Positions 1 to 9,352 of a DNA stretch of 43,721 nt are shown here, one piece after another. Position numbers and translations under genes: made by a program. The stretch is taken from NCBI GenBank assembly GCA_947600335.1, contig CANQGB010000008.1, forward strand, positions 1 to 43,721. The letters run 5' to 3'. This DNA comes from an uncultured Bacilli bacterium (lineage in GTDB: Bacteria; Bacillota_I; Bacilli_A; RF39; UBA660). Positions within the stretch are counted from its first letter, which is position 1; the number at the start of each line of letters is the position of its first letter. The notes under the pieces are model-generated. The model was not told the origin of the DNA, did not search any database, and saw nothing but the letters and a program-made list of their open reading frames with translations.

Positions 1-62
1 TGCGTTGCTGTGCAATAATTTTTTTAATTATTTTAATTTTTTTTCAAATAACTATTGACTTT

Positions 63-809
63 TCATAGTTGGTCTCCGATTAAAGCAAAGAAAGTATCTC
101 GTAAGTTAGTCGTTTTGGTTTTCTTTTTAATATTTTCTGGGGTATCATTTTCGATAATTTGGCCTTTATCGATTAAAATAATGCGGTCACAGATGCCATC
201 AACTTCTTCCATATAATGAGTAGAATAAAGAATGGTTTTACCCCGTTTTTTTTCTTGTTTGATAAAATCTAAAATAATTTGACTAGAAATAATATCTAAA
301 CCACTGGTGGCTTCATCAAAAATATAATATTTAGGATTATGAATTAAACAACGAGCAATATTAACTCTTTGAACTTGGCCCGTAGATAGTTTGGCAATCG
401 GACTGTATAAAAAATCTTGTAAGTTTAAAATCGTCGTTATTTCGGTTAATCTTTTTGGAAAATCACCGGCAACTTCGTAAAAATCCCACCACATTTGTAA
501 TAATTCATAAGGAGTTAAGGTGTTATAAATTTTAGTATTGCCTGATAGATAAGCAAGCTTTTTCTTAATTGCGATTTCGGATTCCGGATATTGTAAATCA
601 TCGATGATTATTTTTCCTTGCGTAGGTGTTAATAAACCGGCAATCATTCTTAAAAGAGTTGTTTTGCCAGCCCCATTGGGACCAATAATGCCGATAATCT
701 CGCCATCTTGAGCTGTGAAACTCATGTTTTCGTTGGCTAGGAATTTTTCTTTTTGGCGTTTATTATTTAATTTAGTAAATTCTTTGGATAAATTTTCGAC
801 TTGTAACAT
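63..809 (-). CDS. ABC transporter ATP-binding protein (NatA-like)
   Basis: This 248-residue protein is a complete ABC nucleotide-binding subunit that would energise a separate membrane permease. Visible motifs are Walker A GPNGAGKT (about residues 43-50), signature LSTGQVQR, Walker B YIFDEATSGLD and the H-loop THYMEE. The overall pattern, with a single domain and a C-terminal tail after the H-loop, resembles NatA-type exporters (Na+/drug). The start is supported by an AAAGGA ribosome binding site just upstream on the minus strand. A permease would be expected immediately downstream, beyond position 1. The remaining 62 bases show no clear start codon with a ribosome binding site, so the partner cannot be identified. 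The substrate is unknown. Confidence 0.9.
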   Translation of the reverse strand: MLQVENLSKEFTKLNNKRQKEKFLANENMSFTAQDGEIIGIIGPNGAGKTTLLRMIAGLLTPTQGKIIIDDLQYPESEIAIKKKLAYLSGNTKIYNTLTPYELLQMWWDFYEVAGDFPKRLTEITTILNLQDFLYSPIAKLSTGQVQRVNIARCLIHNPKYYIFDEATSGLDIISSQIILDFIKQEKKRGKTILYSTHYMEEVDGICDRIILIDKGQIIENDTPENIKKKTKTTNLRDTFFALIGDQL

Positions 810-831
810 AATTGTTTCCTTTCTTTAAGTC

Positions 832-840
832 ATTATATCA
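832..840 (-). promoter_or_regulatory. Extended -10 promoter for the NatA-like gene
   Basis: On the minus strand the sequence reads TGATATAAT, a perfect TATAAT preceded by the TG of an extended -10 element. It lies about 25 bases upstream of the ABC gene start. No good -35 was found. Confidence 0.5.
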
Positions 841-897
841 TATTAGAAAAGTATAAATATATTATTTTTTGTCATACTAAAAAAAGGAGGATTTAAT

Positions 898-1329
898 ATG
901 GAACAAGAAAATATCAATGCCTTAGATGAAATACATAAAGGAGCATGTATGGGTGTCGATGCCATAAATTTAGTTTTAGAAAAAGTGGAGAGTAAAGATT
1001 TAAAAAAATGTTTAGAAAAAGATTTACAAGATTATAAAACCATTGCCACACAAATTGAAAAAATCTATCCGGAATATGATTCGGGCGAACCCCATAAAAC
1101 TTCTGCCTTAAATAAGATAATGACTTGGACGAGTGTTGAAGCTAAAACGATGAATGATAAAAGCGATGCTAAGATTGCCGAGTTATTAGTTCAAGGTGTG
1201 AATATGGGCATTATTGAAGGGAAAAAGATTCTAAATAATAAAAATTTAAATCAAGAAGTCGAAGATATAGTAAATAAATATGTCAATATGCAAGAAAAAA
1301 GTTTAGAAGCTTTAAAAGAATATTTATAA
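898..1329 (+). CDS. Small all-helical protein, possibly ferritin-like fold
   Basis: This 143-residue protein has no signal peptide or membrane segment. Its sequence is almost entirely amphipathic helix, with long Lys/Glu-rich stretches and a central GVNMGIIEGKK segment. The pattern is compatible with a four-helix bundle such as the DUF2383/ferritin-like group, but I see no clear set of metal-binding Glu/His ligands, so that assignment is tentative. Translation start is well supported by AAGGAGG eight bases before ATG. The gene is divergent from the ABC ATPase and appears to be monocistronic. Function is unknown. Confidence 0.75.
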   Translation: MEQENINALDEIHKGACMGVDAINLVLEKVESKDLKKCLEKDLQDYKTIATQIEKIYPEYDSGEPHKTSALNKIMTWTSVEAKTMNDKSDAKIAELLVQGVNMGIIEGKKILNNKNLNQEVEDIVNKYVNMQEKSLEALKEYL

Positions 1330-1348
1330 CGATTTAATTCGTTTTTTT
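1328..1348 (+). terminator. Weak intrinsic terminator
   Basis: A 5-bp stem AACGA/TCGTT with a 6-base loop is followed by a run of T. It starts in the stop codon of the small helical gene. The stem is short, so efficiency is doubtful. Confidence 0.35.
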
Positions 1349-1351
1349 AAT

Positions 1352-1380
1352 TTGACAATTTTTGTTTTAAATGGTAGGAT
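1352..1380 (+). promoter_or_regulatory. Sigma-A type promoter for the sigma-factor gene
   Basis: A perfect -35 TTGACA (1352-1357) and a -10 TAGGAT (1375-1380) are separated by 17 bases. The promoter lies 26 bases upstream of the sigma-factor ATG. Confidence 0.65.
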
Positions 1381-1406
1381 AGCCTCGTTTTTAGGGGTGA
1401 AATATC

Positions 1407-2075
1407 ATGAATTTAGAAAAGTATTTACCAGATGATGAGCTAAGAAAATTATTTAGCCAAATGAAGCAAGGAGATAAAGAAGCAAGACAAGAAATTATGA
1501 AACACAATTTGGTTTTAATTAAATATACAATTAGTTCGAATTTTTATAAGACCGGATATGAGTTAGATGAATTAATGGCGGTGGGTTATTTAGGTTTAAA
1601 TAAAGCAGTAGATACCTTTGATGAGAGTTTAAATTTTAAATTTATTACTTATGCTTATATATGTATTAAAAATGAAATATTAATGTTTCTCCGTAAAAGC
1701 AAAAAATATTATAACCAAATTAGTTTACAAAAAGAACTTTATAATTATAATACGGATGATTCTTATGAATTAGGTGATACAATTGCCAGCAGTGAAGAAA
1801 TCTTTAGTGACCAAATTATTAATGAAGATAATGACAAATATTGTTTAAAATATGCCTTAAATTATATAACTAACTTAAATGAAAGAGATAAATATATTAT
1901 AGAACATTACTTTGGTTTGAATGGGTGTAAGTATACTAAACAAGCTGATTTAGCTGATAAGTTTAATATTTCTCAAAACTATCTTAGTAGAGTTATTAAA
2001 TACCATTTAAAAATTATCCGTTTAATTTTGGCTTTAAGAGGAGTAGAAATAAAAAGTTCTTTAATTAGAAGATAG
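1407..2075 (+). CDS. RNA polymerase sigma factor, sporulation SigE/SigK type
   Basis: This is a 222-residue sigma-70 family protein that would direct RNA polymerase to an alternative promoter set. Region 2 is clear: DELMAVGYLGLNKAVDTFD is followed by FITYAYICIKNEILMFLRK. The CIxNEILMxLR signature is typical of the mother-cell sporulation factors SigE and SigK. Region 4 carries a helix-turn-helix near the C terminus (around QADLADKFNISQNYLSRVIK). Region 1.1 is absent, as in alternative sigma factors. There is no pro-sequence extension like that of SigE/SigK. It has its own consensus promoter and terminator, so it is transcribed alone. Family membership is secure. Which regulon it serves, and whether the cell sporulates, cannot be told from this window. 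Confidence 0.9.
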   Translation: MNLEKYLPDDELRKLFSQMKQGDKEARQEIMKHNLVLIKYTISSNFYKTGYELDELMAVGYLGLNKAVDTFDESLNFKFITYAYICIKNEILMFLRKSKKYYNQISLQKELYNYNTDDSYELGDTIASSEEIFSDQIINEDNDKYCLKYALNYITNLNERDKYIIEHYFGLNGCKYTKQADLADKFNISQNYLSRVIKYHLKIIRLILALRGVEIKSSLIRR

Positions 2076-2104
2076 TATCTTAAAATGGATACTATTTTTC
2101 TTTT
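2072..2104 (+). terminator. Intrinsic terminator after the sigma factor
   Basis: A perfect 8-bp stem ATAGTATC/GATACTAT (2072-2079 with 2088-2095) has an 8-base loop and a T-rich tail. The stop codon lies inside the left arm. Confidence 0.8.
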
Positions 2105-2120
2105 AATACGAAAAATTGTA

Positions 2121-2129
2121 TGCTAAAAT
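2121..2129 (+). promoter_or_regulatory. Extended -10 promoter for the ruv-que operon
   Basis: TGCTAAAAT gives an extended -10 (TG-n-TAAAAT) 18 bases before the ruvA start. No convincing -35 was found. Confidence 0.5.
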
Positions 2130-2147
2130 AGTAACTAGGTGATAAGC

Positions 2148-2699
2148 ATGTTTAATTATATAAAAGGTCAAGTTGTCGAAAATGGTAGTAATTATATAAC
2201 TGTAGATAATCAAGGTATTGGCTATAAAATATTTGTAGCTAATCCTTTTAGTTTTTCTTTAAATGAAGAGATTAAAGTTCATATTTATGCTTATATTCGG
2301 GAAGATGAATTTTCGTTATATGGTTTTAAAGAAGAAAACGAAAAAGATTTATTTTTACGCTTAATCAATGTTAAAGGTTTAGGCCCTAAGATGGCTTTAC
2401 CGATGCTGGCAACTGGAAGTGTCGCGGGAATTATCGATGCCATCGACCGGGAAAATATTTTATACTTAACCAAGTTTCCAAAAATTGGTGAAAAAGTAGC
2501 CAGACAAATTATTCTCGATTTAAAAGGAAAACTAGCCGCGACGTTAGAAGTTACTCCGAGTGCTAATGATGAAGTAGTGGAAGCCTTAATTTCACTAGGC
2601 TATAAAAGTGCTGATGTTAAGAAAGTATTGCCAAAACTTGATACGACTTTAAAATTAGAAGACCAAATTAAAGAAGCTTTGAAATTGCTTTTAAAATAG
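2148..2699 (+). CDS. ruvA: Holliday junction helicase subunit RuvA
   Basis: RuvA binds four-way DNA junctions as a tetramer and loads the RuvB motor for branch migration. The 183-residue protein has the N-terminal OB fold (FNYIKGQ to about residue 60), the helix-hairpin-helix region (VKGLGPKMAL and FPKIGEKVARQIILDLKGK) and the small C-terminal RuvB-binding domain (VVEALISLGYK onward). I chose the ATG at 2148 over an in-frame GTG at 2139 because AGGTGAT at 2137-2143 is the likely ribosome binding site. ruvB follows after 14 bases. No ruvC is visible nearby, which is normal in Firmicutes, where RecU takes that role. Confidence 0.96.
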   Translation: MFNYIKGQVVENGSNYITVDNQGIGYKIFVANPFSFSLNEEIKVHIYAYIREDEFSLYGFKEENEKDLFLRLINVKGLGPKMALPMLATGSVAGIIDAIDRENILYLTKFPKIGEKVARQIILDLKGKLAATLEVTPSANDEVVEALISLGYKSADVKKVLPKLDTTLKLEDQIKEALKLLLK

Positions 2700-2713
2700 A
2701 AAGGAATGGTTAG

Positions 2714-3718
2714 ATGGAAGAGAGAATTGTCGATGAAAATATGCAAGCTGAAGATGTATTTGAGCAAAATATTCGCCCGCAAAGTTTAGATGAATATGTT
2801 GGGCAAACAGAAATCAAAGAAAACTTGCGTGTTTTTATCAAAGCCGCTTTAATGCGAACAGAACCTTTAGACCATGTCTTATTATATGGCCCACCGGGAC
2901 TTGGAAAAACTACTTTAGCACATATTATTGCTAATGAACTCGGTAGTAATTTAAAAACTGCTAGTGGACCTTCATTAGAAAAAACTGGTGATTTAGCGGC
3001 CGTATTATCAACCCTAGAACCCGGCGATGTGTTGTTTATTGATGAAATTCACCGGATGCCAAAATTTATTGAAGAAGTTTTATATCCAGCAATGGAAGAC
3101 TTTGAAATTGATTTAGTTATTGGAAGTGAAGGAAAATCACGCAATATTCGCATCGATTTACCACCATTTACTTTAGTTGGTGCAACCACGAGAGCCGGCG
3201 ATATTTCAGCACCTTTACGCGACCGGTTTGGCATTATTTCCAAGTTAGAATATTACAAAGAAGAAGAATTAGAAGCCATTATTAAAAGAACTAGTCGAGT
3301 TTTAGATATGCCGATTTCTCTTGATGCGGCGAAAGAATTGGGAACGCGATGTCGAAAAACACCGCGAATTGCTAATCGGTTATTTAAAAGAGTTCGGGAC
3401 TTTGCTTTAGTTGAAGGGGAAGCTTGTATTACAAAAGAAACCGCTGAGAAAGCTTTAAATCGCTTAAAAGTCGATGAATATGGTTTAGATAATTTAGATA
3501 TTGAATATTTAAGTTCGTTAATTAAAAAATTTAATGGAGGACCAGTTGGTGTTGAAACTATCGCAACTTCGATTGGTGAAGAAACATCGACGATTGAAGA
3601 TGTCATTGAACCATTTTTATTACAAGAAGGATTTATTAAAAGAACTCCAAGGGGAAGAGTAGCTACCGATAAAGCTTATAATCATTTAAAAATAAGTCAT
3701 AATGAAACATTATTTTAA
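2714..3718 (+). CDS. ruvB: Holliday junction branch migration ATPase RuvB
   Basis: RuvB is the hexameric AAA+ motor that drives branch migration with RuvA. The 334-residue protein is of standard length. Motifs in order are Walker [10 protein letters not shown], Walker [11 protein letters not shown], sensor 1 LVGATTRAG, arginine finger region LRDRFG, and the C-terminal winged helix ending [19 protein letters not shown]. All key residues are present. It is co-transcribed with ruvA, in front of a kinase gene and queA. Confidence 0.97.
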   Translation: MEERIVDENMQAEDVFEQNIRPQSLDEYVGQTEIKENLRVFIKAALMRTEPLDHVLLYGPPGLGKTTLAHIIANELGSNLKTASGPSLEKTGDLAAVLSTLEPGDVLFIDEIHRMPKFIEEVLYPAMEDFEIDLVIGSEGKSRNIRIDLPPFTLVGATTRAGDISAPLRDRFGIISKLEYYKEEELEAIIKRTSRVLDMPISLDAAKELGTRCRKTPRIANRLFKRVRDFALVEGEACITKETAEKALNRLKVDEYGLDNLDIEYLSSLIKKFNGGPVGVETIATSIGEETSTIEDVIEPFLLQEGFIKRTPRGRVATDKAYNHLKISHNETLF

Positions 3719-3742
3719 TTATATAAATGGAAGGGAAAATAG

Positions 3743-4327
3743 ATGGAAAAAAATAGAATTATTATCATTGAAGGACCACAAGGAACTGGCAAGACAACTT
3801 TAGCAAATTATTTAAGAGAAAATATTGCTTCATCCAATCTTTATCGTTTATCTGGCCAAAAAGATAAAACTATTTCTGGTAAAGAAGTAAGTAAAAAAAT
3901 GTATAATGCTTTGTTATCTTATTTAGAAGCAATGCAAGATGTCGGCATGGATTTAATTTTTGATAGGACCTTTTTTACCGAAGAAGTATACGCCCGGTTA
4001 GGATATAAAGAATATAGTTTTAGCGATGTTTATCAAGATTTATTACAAAAAATTAACAGTTTAAATTATGATATATATTTTTGTTTATTATATTTAAAAA
4101 ATCCTGAATTATATCGGGAAAGATTACAACGAGAAAGTCATCATAACTATCAATCATTTAGTCTAGAAAATAGTGTTAACCAACAAAATGTTTATTTAGA
4201 AATAAGTCAAGAATTAAAAGATACAACGATAAATGTTTTAGAAATACCGATGGATAATTTTGCAGAATCATATCAATTAATTCGCAAAAAATTTAAAATT
4301 AATAGTGAGAATAAGAATGAAAACTGA
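3743..4327 (+). CDS. P-loop nucleoside/nucleotide kinase-like protein
   Basis: This 194-residue cytoplasmic protein begins with a P-loop GPQGTGKTT (residues 11-19) followed by a lid-like helical region. An FDRTFF motif (Asp74-Arg75) resembles the DR motif of deoxynucleoside and thymidylate kinases. The rest matches no exact family that I recognise. It is therefore most likely a small-molecule kinase of the dNK/TMK or AAA_33 type, with unknown substrate. It lies between ruvB and queA, where Bacillus has no such gene, and its end overlaps the queA start by 11 bases, so the two are probably translationally coupled. Confidence 0.75.
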   Translation: MEKNRIIIIEGPQGTGKTTLANYLRENIASSNLYRLSGQKDKTISGKEVSKKMYNALLSYLEAMQDVGMDLIFDRTFFTEEVYARLGYKEYSFSDVYQDLLQKINSLNYDIYFCLLYLKNPELYRERLQRESHHNYQSFSLENSVNQQNVYLEISQELKDTTINVLEIPMDNFAESYQLIRKKFKINSENKNEN

Positions 4328-5342
4328 AGATTTTGATTATGAATTGCCCGAAGAATTAATTGCTCAAACGCCTTTAAAAGATAGGTCTTCTTCAAAGTTA
4401 ATGGTATTAGATAAAACGAATGGTGAGATTAGTCATAAGAATTTTACCGATATATATGATTTATTAAATAAAGGTGATGTGTTAGTTATTAATGACACGA
4501 AAGTTATCCCGGCTAGATTAATTGGCGAAAAAGAAGAAACTCAAGCCACGATTGAACTATTATTATTAAAAGAATTAGGTAATGATGAATGGGAATGTTT
4601 ATCCAGACCTTTTAAAAGATTACATGTAGGCACAAAAATTAGTTTTGGTAATGGCTTATTAATCGCGGAAGTTACGACTAAAAAAGAAGAAGGCATGGTT
4701 GTTGTTTGTTTTAGTTATGAAGGAATATTTTTAAATATTTTAGATAAATTAGGTGAGATGCCATTGCCTCCTTATATTCATGAAAAACTAGCCGATAAAG
4801 ATCGTTATCAAACTGTTTATGCGAAAAATATTGGTAGTGCAGCAGCTCCAACGGCGGGGTTACATTTTACTAAAGAGTTATTAAAAAAGTTATCGGCTAA
4901 GGGTGTTATTATTACGAATATTACTTTACATGTTGGTTTAGGAACCTTTAGACCTGTCGAAGTCGATGATATTACAAAACATCACATGCATAGTGAATAT
5001 TATGAAATGAGTGAAGAAACGGCCAAGATTTTAAACTTAGCTAAGCAAGAACATCGCCGAATTATCGCGGTGGGCACTACTAGTACTCGAACTTTAGAAA
5101 CTATTATGCAAAAATATGGTGCCTTTACTAAATGTTTTGGCAATACAGATATCTTTATTTATCCTGGCTATGAATTTAAAGCCATCGATTGTTTAATTAC
5201 CAACTTTCATTTACCAAAGTCCACGCTTTTAATGTTAGTTAGTGCTTTTTCCAAAAAAGAATATATCTTAAAAGCCTATCAAGAAGCTGTCGCTAATCAT
5301 TATCGGTTTTTCTCTTTTGGAGATGCCATGTTTATTAAGTAG
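4317..5342 (+). CDS. queA: S-adenosylmethionine:tRNA ribosyltransferase-isomerase QueA
   Basis: QueA transfers the ribosyl part of S-adenosylmethionine to preQ1 in tRNA, forming epoxyqueuosine. The 341-residue protein opens with [17 protein letters not shown] and carries the family motifs [45 protein letters not shown] and [17 protein letters not shown]. The ATG at 4317 fits family N termini better than an in-frame GTG at 4305. It overlaps the preceding kinase gene by 11 bases. tgt follows after 15 bases, so the last steps of tRNA queuosine modification are encoded together. Confidence 0.97.
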   Translation: MKTEDFDYELPEELIAQTPLKDRSSSKLMVLDKTNGEISHKNFTDIYDLLNKGDVLVINDTKVIPARLIGEKEETQATIELLLLKELGNDEWECLSRPFKRLHVGTKISFGNGLLIAEVTTKKEEGMVVVCFSYEGIFLNILDKLGEMPLPPYIHEKLADKDRYQTVYAKNIGSAAAPTAGLHFTKELLKKLSAKGVIITNITLHVGLGTFRPVEVDDITKHHMHSEYYEMSEETAKILNLAKQEHRRIIAVGTTSTRTLETIMQKYGAFTKCFGNTDIFIYPGYEFKAIDCLITNFHLPKSTLLMLVSAFSKKEYILKAYQEAVANHYRFFSFGDAMFIK

Positions 5343-6780
<1,438 letters not shown>

Positions 6781-6793
6781 GGAAAGGTTAAAA

Positions 6794-7708
6794 ATGAATG
6801 AAAGGCTAAAAAAAGAATTAGAAGTAAAAGAAAAATTTAAATTGAAGTATAATCAAAGTACTGGATTAATTGAATTAAATTTAGAAAATGTTCAAAAAAT
6901 AGAGACAATGTTAAGATGTAATCCCAATTATCCGCAATTTATAGATGTTAATGATTATAATGATGAGAAAGTTATTAATGATATATTTGATAAAATAAAA
7001 ATAGAATATAATAAATATCAAGAAGATTTTAAAAATGAGAAAGATGAAAAAGATTTTAAATTTCAATATGCTTCGGTTTTTTATATTTTAGCTTTAAAGC
7101 AAGATAAAGAAGATGGTAAATTAACTAAAAAGTTATATGAATATTATATAAAAGTAATTTTAAGAAGAATAAATGCCGAAAATCATACGCATACTGCTAT
7201 TAGAGATATTAATGCTATTGCCAAAAAGGTATATACCCAATTTAATTATGAACAATTATTAAAAGCATTAAAAGAACCTTTAAAAAAAGATTGCCAATAT
7301 CAATTAATTAGGTGTATTGCTAGCGAGATTAATAAGAAACATAATTTTTTGTTAGCATCACAATTTTGCCATTATGTAAATTTTTACATTTATTTAGATA
7401 AAGCAGAGGCGGATTTATTTTCGATTTATGATGAAACAGTTAAAGATAACTTACATTTATATTACAATTATTATTGTGGTAACGAAGAATTAGAAGATTT
7501 AAATCAACCAATACCAAATTACCAATATAAGTATAAATTTAAAGATTTAAAAAAATTTTCGGATAGAGAAACGACTGAAAAATTAGTTGGCATATATAAA
7601 GATTATCAAGATATAATTGGACAAATTGTTAAAAAATGTGGTATCAGTCGAAATGAATTTTATCATCTTGTTTGGTATACTAGTAAATTGCCACGAAATG
7701 GTGGATAA
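6794..7708 (+). CDS. Hypothetical helical protein
   Basis: A 304-residue soluble protein rich in Lys, Glu, Tyr and Asn, with no signal peptide, membrane segment or catalytic motif that I recognise. The predicted content is mostly helical, with a possible coiled stretch around residues 65-95. It follows the small membrane protein after 13 bases with a GGAAAGG ribosome binding site, and is probably the last gene of the ruv-que operon. I do not recognise the family. Confidence 0.7.
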   Translation: MNERLKKELEVKEKFKLKYNQSTGLIELNLENVQKIETMLRCNPNYPQFIDVNDYNDEKVINDIFDKIKIEYNKYQEDFKNEKDEKDFKFQYASVFYILALKQDKEDGKLTKKLYEYYIKVILRRINAENHTHTAIRDINAIAKKVYTQFNYEQLLKALKEPLKKDCQYQLIRCIASEINKKHNFLLASQFCHYVNFYIYLDKAEADLFSIYDETVKDNLHLYYNYYCGNEELEDLNQPIPNYQYKYKFKDLKKFSDRETTEKLVGIYKDYQDIIGQIVKKCGISRNEFYHLVWYTSKLPRNGG

Positions 7709-7723
7709 ATATTTTTATTTTTA

Positions 7724-7732
7724 TGTTATGAT
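7724..7732 (+). promoter_or_regulatory. Extended -10 promoter
   Basis: TGTTATGAT (TG-n-TATGAT) lies 18 bases upstream of the gene at 7751, in the short gap after the ruv-que operon. Confidence 0.45.
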
Positions 7733-7750
7733 AAAGATAGGTGGTTAAGC

Positions 7751-8131
7751 ATGTTAAAAACGAAAATAATTCCTATTAGTAATTTAAAATTAACAAAATA
7801 TAATATCGAGGTTAAGGGTATTGAAAACAAATATCGTTTAAATTTTAAGATTGGTAAAACTCTTGATGAACTTAATAAATTACCTTTAAACGAGAAAATA
7901 CTCGGTAATGATTTAGTGGATATAAAGGATCTTTCTTTTGGCAATGATATAGAATACTTTCTTATTCTAACTGAACGAAATTTAAATATTTATTTTACAA
8001 AATTGGATGATAACTGTTTTCAAGTCGAAATTGATATTTTTAGTTTTAAAGATGCTTTTGGTTTTGAAAGTTTTGACTTGGATAATTTAAATATTAATTT
8101 TGAATTAGATTTTAAAAATAAATTGCTTTAG
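7751..8131 (+). CDS. Hypothetical protein, beta-rich
   Basis: A 126-residue soluble protein made of alternating hydrophobic and charged short segments, suggesting mainly beta structure. No known motif is visible. It has an AGGTGG ribosome binding site, an extended -10 promoter and its own terminator, so it is probably monocistronic. It sits between the tgt operon and the yrzE-like gene, where Bacillus has nothing comparable. Function is unknown. Confidence 0.65.
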   Translation: MLKTKIIPISNLKLTKYNIEVKGIENKYRLNFKIGKTLDELNKLPLNEKILGNDLVDIKDLSFGNDIEYFLILTERNLNIYFTKLDDNCFQVEIDIFSFKDAFGFESFDLDNLNINFELDFKNKLL

Positions 8132-8144
8132 ATAACCAAAATTT

Positions 8145-8170
8145 AGTAGAGATAAAACTCTACTTTTTTA
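8145..8170 (+). terminator. Intrinsic terminator between convergent genes
   Basis: A 7-bp stem AGTAGAG/CTCTACT (8145-8151 with 8158-8164) has loop ATAAAA and a T tail. On the other strand the hairpin is followed by a weaker T-rich stretch, so it may also stop the convergent minus-strand gene. Confidence 0.75.
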
Positions 8171-8187
8171 CTTACTCATAATTAATT

Positions 8188-8547
8188 TTAATTCTTTTTG
8201 GCATTTATACCAACCATCGAACCGAGAATGGCTACGGCTAATAAAATAAGATAATATATCAAGGAATTAATGTGAAAATTACGATAAAAGATGATGTTAA
8301 ACATTAATAAGATAAAGATAAATAATGAACCCGTTTTAATACCAGCTATGTAGCCCTGTTTCGCCGCTTTATGGCCTTCTTTAAAACTAAATACAAAGAA
8401 CAAAACAATTAAATAGATTAAGGCTAAAGTTTTAATAAATTTCGTACTTAGAAAGAAATAATAACCGACACTCATTAAAAGCGAACCTAAAAGTAAGAAA
8501 CCAATAAAATAAAGAATAATTTTTCCATAATATTTAATTAAATCCAT
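8188..8547 (-). CDS. TIGR04086-like membrane protein (YrzE-like)
   Basis: This 119-residue protein has four predicted membrane helices (about residues 9-30, 37-55, 72-88 and 95-112). The central FKEGHKAAKQGYIAGIKTG segment matches the TIGR04086/YrzE family, in which a polar Gly-rich loop joins helices 2 and 3. The role of the family is unknown. In Bacillus, yrzE lies next to the DUF421 gene yrbG, and here too the two are adjacent, though divergent rather than in tandem. The ribosome binding site is AGGTGAG. Assignment rests on sequence pattern and gene order together. Confidence 0.75.
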   Translation of the reverse strand: MDLIKYYGKIILYFIGFLLLGSLLMSVGYYFFLSTKFIKTLALIYLIVLFFVFSFKEGHKAAKQGYIAGIKTGSLFIFILLMFNIIFYRNFHINSLIYYLILLAVAILGSMVGINAKKN

Positions 8548-8622
8548 AAACTCACCTAATAATTAATATGAAATTGATTAAAAAATAATGAAAGAAACCA
8601 TAATAAAATTAGAGGTGCTAAT

Positions 8623-9267
8623 ATGGAAATCATAAAAGTTATTGTGCGAACATCATTTTTTTATTTTTTTATTGTTTTAGCTTATCGGATAATGGGCAAA
8701 AGAGAAATAGGCCAACTAGGTATTATTGATTTAATTGTTTCAATTTTGATTGCGGAATTAGTAGCGATTAGTATTGAGAACTTAAATGATTCGATTTTTA
8801 ACACGATTGTACCAATTGCTTTACTGGTTGTTTTAGAACTAGGTTTGGCTTATATAAGCATTAAGTCTCGCAAATTTCGGACAATTTTTGGTGGCAAACC
8901 GGCTTTAATTATTGTAAATGGCAAAGTTAATTATAAAGAAATGATTAAACAACGATATAGTATGGATGATTTGTTATTAAGCCTAAGACAAAACTCAATT
9001 AAAAGTTTAGACCAAGTCGAATATGCCTTTCTAGAACCTAATGGCAAATTATCGATTTTTGAATACAACATTTTTAAAACGAGTAGTAATTATCCTATGC
9101 CTTTAATCTTAGATGGCGAAATCCAAAAAAAGGCTTTAGATTACATAAAAAAAGATGAACGCTGGTTAAAACAAGAACTAGGGAAAAAAGGTTTGAAACC
9201 AAGTGATATCTTTTATGCTTTTAAAAAACAAACGCGCATATTTTTAATAAAGAAAAGTGATTTATAA
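8623..9267 (+). CDS. DUF421 membrane protein (YetF/YrbG-like)
   Basis: A 214-residue protein with three N-terminal membrane helices (about residues 8-25, 33-50 and 61-80) followed by a cytoplasmic DUF421 domain. Family features include YRIMGKREIGQLGIIDLIV near the first helices, the PALIIVNGKVN strand and LLLSLRQNSIKSLDQVEYAFLEPNGKLS. Bacillus homologues (YetF, YrbG and others) are envelope proteins, some linked to spores, with no established biochemical activity. It is at the same position as yrbG in Bacillus, between the yrzE homologue and spoVB, except that accessory block 1 now separates it from spoVB. Confidence 0.93.
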   Translation: MEIIKVIVRTSFFYFFIVLAYRIMGKREIGQLGIIDLIVSILIAELVAISIENLNDSIFNTIVPIALLVVLELGLAYISIKSRKFRTIFGGKPALIIVNGKVNYKEMIKQRYSMDDLLLSLRQNSIKSLDQVEYAFLEPNGKLSIFEYNIFKTSSNYPMPLILDGEIQKKALDYIKKDERWLKQELGKKGLKPSDIFYAFKKQTRIFLIKKSDL

Positions 9268-9285
9268 TGGCCCTTTTCTTTTTTA
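9249..9285 (+). terminator. Probable intrinsic terminator after the DUF421 gene
   Basis: AAAGAAAAG (9249-9257) pairs perfectly with CTTTTCTTT (9273-9281) across a 15-base loop, and T residues follow. The stem is AT-rich and overlaps the end of the gene. Confidence 0.5.
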
Positions 9286-9352
9286 TTTAACTAGTATTTT
9301 AAGATAAAATATTATATAATCGGGTTAGAGTAGATGAAAGTAGTTTGGAAGT

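Noticed and set aside
1-62. A permease start downstream of the minus-strand ABC ATPase
   Set aside because: The ATG that overlaps the stop is followed by TAG after four codons, and other frames lack a start with a ribosome binding site. The partner cannot be called from these bases.
3049-3606. Minus-strand open frames of 64 and 117 codons
   Set aside because: They are antisense to ruvB, whose protein is fully conserved, and have no start signals.
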